From Gonocerus acuteangulatus (taxonomy: Eukaryota > Arthropoda > Insecta > Hemiptera > Coreidae), in NCBI GenBank assembly GCA_946811695.1, contig OX328124.1, positions 33,068,203 to 33,132,202 of the forward strand: a DNA stretch of 64,000 bases, written 5' to 3'. Position 1 is the first letter of the stretch, and every line of letters starts with the position of its first letter. This document shows, piece after piece, positions 59,278-64,000 of this stretch. The translations under genes were made by a program, and so were the position numbers. The notes beneath the pieces were generated by a model. It was not told the DNA's origin, did no database searches, and saw only the letters and a list, made by a program, of their open reading frames with translations.

Positions 59278-60208
59278 TAGGGAACGGATGTTACTGTATT
59301 TACATATTTTTTTATGATTCGTAAATCGTAAGCGTTGGTGTAATTCTGCACGTTTTAACTGATTTTAAAGCATTTAAACAGGTTTTTTTACATATTCTGC
59401 CATAAATACCTATTTTTGCTAGATATTTTGACATTATTTTATTACTTAATTGAAAAAATACATGGAACCCCGAGAAAGAAAATAATACTTTACTCATTGA
59501 GTCTGGGTGTATTTTCTAATTCCAAGAAGCATAGGTGGCTGTATATGTAGTACCTATATCAAGACTAGATACAAAAGGCATATTGTTATTGCATTGCTGT
59601 CATGTAGGGACTAATAGAGAAAATCCAGATTTTAGAAGGAGATACTGAGAATAAAATAAAATGGAAGTTAAAATACTGTCTAGGAAAAAACCCTGGGTGG
59701 AAAGATATCCAGATTATTAGGGACATCCAATGTGGCAAAACAGCAAGTAGATGTTTAACAGTTGAGTTGAATTCCATGGAGATTGGAGCCTTTAAATACA
59801 CACCGGTGACTTCAGTAGATGTTGAAAGACCATTCAGTCGCTTCAAAAATATACTGAGATCAGACCGGCGTTATTTCAAGCAAACAATTTTCCAAAATAA
59901 TATTCATCTTTAGAAATTTTTAACATCTTTTTTTCCCTTTTCTATGAGCTCCTAATTTTTATTTACGCTTTATTTTTCAATTTGTTGGTGAGTTTTAGTT
60001 ATTGTGTTCTATACATTTTTAATGTTTGTTCTTTCCATTTATAATAACAGACTACTTATTATTTATGCTTTTCTTTTGCATATTTTATAGTGGTTTAGGT
60101 ACATTATTTACTAAATATTTTCATTTTGTTATTAAATATTTCATTTTAAATAGTTAAATATATATGTACATATTTTGAATTTTATTTTACACTAACATCC
60201 GTTCCCTA
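59278..60208 (+). mobile_element. hAT element, internally deleted, 931 bp
   Basis: Ends TAGGGAACGGATGTTACTGT and the inverse of TAGGGAACGGATGTTAGTGT; flanks GTTATGAG / GTTACGAG (8 bp, 7 match). Retains the C-terminal transposase part. Same family as the inner hAT at 21.6-24.1 kb. Confidence 0.9.
59608..59913 (+). pseudogene. hAT transposase C-terminal fragment
   Basis: Open for 101 codons to a stop at 59911: KNPGWKDIQIIRDIQCG, then TPVTSVDVERPFSRFKNIL and RSDRRYFKQTIFQNN. P-V-T-S-V-D-V-E-R-x-F-S is the hAT dimerisation signature. No catalytic domain. Confidence 0.85.
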
Positions 60209-60261
60209 GTTACGAGTATGCATTTCTTTTGAATTAATTTTAAGAATCATATATTTAACAT

Positions 60262-60420
60262 AAGACTTGCCACTCCACGCCAAGGGTCGTGGGTTCGATT
60301 CCCAATAGGGGTGGTTCTTTAGAAATAAGAAAAGGCATCAGCCCTATCCTGGTTAGAAAAGTGTGGTGACCGATATGTAACCCGACCTTAAATTCTCAGT
60401 TAATTTATTTGTCGTTTAAT
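60262..60420 (+). mobile_element. SINE family 2, 5'-truncated
   Basis: CCAAGGGTCGTGGGTTCGAT with B box, AAGGCATCAGCCCTATCCTG, then TTAAATTCTCAGTTAATTT. Confidence 0.75.
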
Positions 60421-60424
60421 ATTG

Positions 60425-60955
60425 TTACGGCGATATTTCATTTTCCCCACGTTCCACGTGGGCTTGTTTCACTACGGCCGAGGTAGTTGATAAGAGTGGT
60501 TAGCCTAGCGACTGGAGGGGGTACAATCAGTAATGAGCTACGGTGGCTTGGATCCCGTTGACTCGGAAGAGTGGGGGTACTACCGCTAGCCTAACTGTAC
60601 CTGGTCCCCGTAGCCGTTCAGGTACACATTCGAGGTTCGGCGTCGTAGCCTGTACCATGTGCCAATCATGTACCTTTTAGGAGACTTCGAGTTCGACGGT
60701 ACCTTCGTTGGGCCCCCACTTTGACAGTTATTAACAGTGCCGTACCGCACGCTACAATCAGTGATTACAATACAGTGTCAGTTGTTCTGTCATCTTCTGC
60801 TTCTACACTGTTCGTCTCATTATCTCGAAGTCGGCGGTTTTTTTTTTGGTCTCTCTTCGAAACGAGTGCTCCTATTTTTTGGAGTTTTGATCTGTAGCTG
60901 TAGGACGGATAGGATCCAACAACGGAACTGCTTGTGGATTATGCATAGCTGACAG
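60425..60955 (+). promoter_or_regulatory. GC-richer stretch: possible promoter/5'UTR or solo LTR
   Basis: Clearly higher GC and CpG than its surroundings, with little repeat-like sequence. Starts TGTTACGGCGATATTTC, which looks like an LTR start; no matching end or 5-bp duplication found. Alternatively it is the promoter and 5'UTR of a gene beginning at 60957. The two readings cannot be separated here. Confidence 0.3.
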
Positions 60956-60956
60956 G

Positions 60957-60974
60957 ATGCCAAGCACAATAAGA
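60957..60974 (+). CDS. Candidate first coding exon (MPSTIR)
   Basis: ATG with A at -3, codes MPSTIR, then GAG|GTAAGTC, a near-perfect donor. No second exon is found before the window ends, so support is weak. Confidence 0.25.
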
Positions 60975-60975
60975 G

Positions 60976-61857
60976 GTAAGTCTTGCATGATTTCTTATCA
61001 TTTGGTACGGCTTCCTTATCACCTCAATCAAAGATAACAGACCCAAAAAAGTTGTTTGTCCTTCCCATATTGTATTACTAAAAATGACTACTTTCGGAGA
61101 GCTACTTCATCTTCAGTGAAAGAAACATTTTACCACATAAAAATATTTTTATGGTCTCACTAAATAGCCGATTCTATTTATTACCTACCATTAGAGTATA
61201 AGAAAAATTGGAAAAACCTTTAAATTTAAATTTACATTTAAAAAATTGAAACATAAATAATATATGTACTTAAAAAAATTGAAAAAAAAAAATGTAAAAA
61301 CAATTTATATAATCTATCGGCACCTTTTTTTTTTAATTGATCTAAAAAGTACAATTGTGTTTACTCATATAAAAAAATATATTCAATAAATCATTTCCTG
61401 AAACTGAAGAATATTCGAATGCTCTATCGATCCTATATTTACTTAAAAAAATACCCACAAAATTAAATCGCTGCATTATCTCATTGCAATTGCTAATAAT
61501 TTAAGTTTAATAATATTAACAATTGAGTGTAAATCAGTTAAAATTACTTTTTACCACAATTAATTTCGTAAATGTCTGTTTTTGGCATCAATTGTATATT
61601 AAAATCGGCCACTGATGATGAATGTTAATGATTTTTGTGGTGTAGGAATTTCCAATCGCATCGGTTCTTCCTTTACTAATAGCTCTGATGATTGGTCAAA
61701 AATCAAGACGAAGCTCAAGGCGAAATAACTTTTTATAAAACAAAAAATCAATGGATTCACGGTTTTTCGACTGTCTTTATTATATTGAAGATTTTGTAAA
61801 GGCTTTAAAAAATAATCTAAAAAGCCGACGACAGCTTTAAAAATTATGCATTTCTAA
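60976..61857. other. AT-rich, nothing recognised apart from a weak hairpin motif
   Basis: A degenerate CTGAAGA...GAAAG motif lies at 61091-61116 on the - strand. Otherwise no supported feature. Confidence 0.4.
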
Positions 61858-61860
61858 AAA

Positions 61861-62514
61861 AAGTCCGACCCGCAGGAACTGCAGCATCTTAGCGCGGTTC
61901 CGTTCTTATCCCTATACTCATTTAGAATGATTAAAATAGAAGCTGTTATTATTTTGGGTCCACATTTCTAGAAAGGTCTTATTTACGATCTTACCTGGAT
62001 GGGTCGGCCAACCCTACCTAGGAAGGACCCCGCTAGGCAGTTGAAAAGCTATATCTTGGAAATCCATGTCTCTAATATTAAATTGTTTTTCTTCTTAACC
62101 TGATTTATTATCAAATACATTATCCAACTATAAGCAATTAAAAAAATAACAATGAATAAAAATAAACAAAAAGATCAGTTCGAATAAGCGAAATCAATTA
62201 CTTTAAAGTTTTAAGCACTTATTTCTCCGATTGACATCGCCTAATCAAAACATTCATCAGAACCTTTTTTGTAGAGCATTTAGTAAGCTTTCTAATGGTA
62301 TCCTTCCGTTTCCCATGATTGTCAACCTTTTTCGAGATATTAAGGAAAGTAGGGGTCTCCCGTGGTCTAATGGCTAGCGCCTTGGATTCATAAGCGGGAG
62401 ATGGTGGGTTCGATTCCCAACCTCCGGCAGGAATTTTATCATCCCACGGCTCACTGGTAAAATTCCTCGCTGCACCCTGGATGTCGGCGCTAATGACCTA
62501 GATGTAGATGCGCC

Positions 62515-62565
<51 letters not shown>

Positions 62566-63205
62566 AAGGAAAGTAAAGAAAGTTACCAAAACTTTTTATG
62601 TCTGTTAATAAAATATTTTATTCTAACCCTTCCTTAACTCCAAACGTAACCAAATTTCAACATATTAGTTTTAATGAAAGTAGAACATGCAGATAATGTT
62701 TCAACTGAATCCCATGATTCTAAGTACCCAAACCAAAAACGGTATTCAAAAACTATTTTTCCAATTTTCTCGAAAACGGTTAAAGCTATCGCCTTGAAAA
62801 TGGTTTCATTCGTTTTCCTAGCCCAAGAAGCGTATAAAACGAGTACATACAAGCATATGAACTCAAAAACGTAAGCGTCACGATTTTTTGCGCGCGAATT
62901 TCGCCCCAAACGCCATCTTCCAGGGGGCGGATTTTGCTGGTTAACGAACTTGACCTTTCAAATTGGACGACGGATTTTTGTACCAAATTTCATCAAAATC
63001 GGACCATTAGGGAAGCCAGAAATGAGCGAAACATATATATATATATAAATAAATATATATATATATACACACAAATTTGAACCACCATCATTTTCGGTTT
63101 CTAGGGGTTCTGAAACGCAAAATTTTCTAGTCGGCACTTCTGGATTGCGTCATGAGATCAACCTTATAAGCGGGGTTCCTCCCTATGGGGTAGGGATGAA
63201 CCTCA
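61861..63205 (+). mobile_element. HINE-like family A, copy 6
   Basis: AAGTCCGACCCGCAGGAACT, CATCTTAGCGCGGTTCC, body parallel to copy 1 (over 80% by eye), CCAAATTTCATCAAAATCGG, a short (TA)n at 63032-63067, and a 3' block to CCTCCCTATGGGG. The last arm is degenerate. A SINE (62352-62562) is nested in it. Confidence 0.65.
62352..62562 (+). mobile_element. SINE family 1, full length (reference copy)
   Basis: GGGGTCTCCCGTGGTCTAAT (A box), GGTTCGATTCCC (B box), the body, then CGGCGCTAATGACCTAGATG and a 45-bp poly(A). Perfect 13-bp duplication ATTAAGGAAAGTA (62339-62351, 62563-62575). The head folds as a tRNA with CAT in the anticodon-loop position, so a tRNA-Met-like origin is possible. Confidence 0.92.
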
Positions 63206-63309
63206 CTGAAAGAGCCTTATAAAACAACATTGAAACAATAATCTTCTTTAGGCAGTATTGTAAGGAAATACAACACATAATACATTAAACAGAAAATCAT
63301 TTTATTTAT

Positions 63310-63430
63310 TTGGGTTCGATTCACGCGATAATGTTTTTTTTCCGTATCCGGGCTAGAAAAGGGTGGACCCTTTAGGAAACGTGTCCCAAAAATCGGCTTC
63401 ACGAATAAGTGGGCGATAAAATTTTAATTA
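63310..63430 (+). repeat. SINE family 2, degenerate
   Basis: GGGTTCGATTCACGCGATAA, CCGGGCTAGAAAAGGGTGG, then AAATTTTAATTAATAAA. Strongly decayed. Confidence 0.5.
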
Positions 63431-63484
63431 ATAAATATTACTTATTCATTAAGTTTTAAACGTCCCTTTGTAAGTAGCGGAGAT

Positions 63485-63640
63485 TTCTTTGAGTGAGTTA
63501 TCTACTGGTTACCACCCTCTTCTAGCAAGGATATCATACAGTTTTTTACAAGAGAAATCACCACCGTTTGACGTAATCGAACCCGCAACACTAATCATGT
63601 CATATCACTAACGACCATTGGACCTTTAAACAATGTTTGT
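63485..63640 (-). repeat. SINE family 2, degenerate, reverse
   Basis: TCTACTGGTTACCACCCTCT, inverted B box AATCGAACCC, CACTAACGACCATTGGACCT. Confidence 0.5.
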
Positions 63641-64000
63641 ATGATACCTACGCTTCATTGCATAAGTCATTAATAATTTTACACTAAACGACCCGGATCC
63701 GACCAATTTAAATTGTAATTTCAGCGGTTTGGTACCTGAAACTATTTTATTAGTAGTCTTTCCCCATTCGAGGTACGTTTACCCTGTTTACATTTGAGAA
63801 ACACGTACCGGACCGTCTTACCTGATCAGTATGTCAACTCGCTTTAATCTAATCTCTCCCTCAGGAGAATAATCGTTTGCTAACGTATGCTAAACAAAGT
63901 TTTTCTCAGCGTTAATCCACGTGTACCACCACAGATCCTTTCATTCATAATCTATCAGATATTGATATTTTCTGTATTTAGAAAATATGTTCTCACAATC
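63641..64000. other. Right edge, nothing recognised
   Basis: No coding frame, RNA gene or repeat recognised up to the window end. Confidence 0.4.

Noticed and set aside
62352..62430. tRNA gene (CAT anticodon)
   Set aside because: The tRNA-like head continues into a SINE body with poly(A) and target duplication; the acceptor stem does not close.

Overview
The window is AT-rich animal nuclear DNA: long spliced introns, abundant (TA)n arrays and a dense mix of DNA transposons, foldback elements, SINEs and 5'-truncated non-LTR retrotransposons. The Mos1-type mariner, Tigger, hAT, piggyBac-type and Tc1-like elements and the retrotransposon C-termini suggest an invertebrate, most likely an arthropod (perhaps a chelicerate or crustacean). 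The species cannot be fixed from sequence alone.

Left half (1 to about 34.9 kb, + strand): one large gene that enters from the left edge. I could chain 20 exons with consistent phase. It encodes a degenerate EF-hand-like N-terminal segment, a long coiled coil (exons at 8.2-14.0 kb), a run of very short phase-2 exons (19.4-30.1 kb) that repeatedly carry a Gln-Thr (QT) motif, and a last exon with one membrane segment and a C-terminal PPPT. That layout is a KASH protein of the nuclear envelope, nearest in plan to KASH5/CCDC155 and IRAG2/LRMP. Its introns hold most of the elements in this half: two Tigger-type elements, a hAT in a hAT around a foldback element, an apparently intact 1,286-bp Mos1-like mariner, a long-TIR foldback with a broken transposase core, a probable LTR, SINEs and several long palindromes.

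Right half (35-64 kb): no convincing host coding gene. It is built of nested repeats: hAT-type composites with 8-bp target duplications, a piggyBac-type MITE with TTAA flanks, hAT and Tc1 transposase remnants, three non-LTR retrotransposon tails, tRNA-like SINEs, and repeated copies of a Helentron/HINE-like family. That family has a conserved 5' block, a (TA)n core or 142/143-bp tandem repeats, and a 3' block. Its terminal hairpins change together between subfamilies. A GC-richer stretch at 60.4-61.0 kb ends in ATG plus a strong splice donor; it may be a first exon or part of an LTR.

Points that most deserve a second look: the QT-motif exon array in the KASH gene, with one exon duplicated; the intact mariner; the covarying terminal hairpins of the HINE-like family; and a hairpin motif CTGANGA-N-stem-GAAAC that recurs on both strands, including in both arms of two (TA)n-flanked perfect palindromes.
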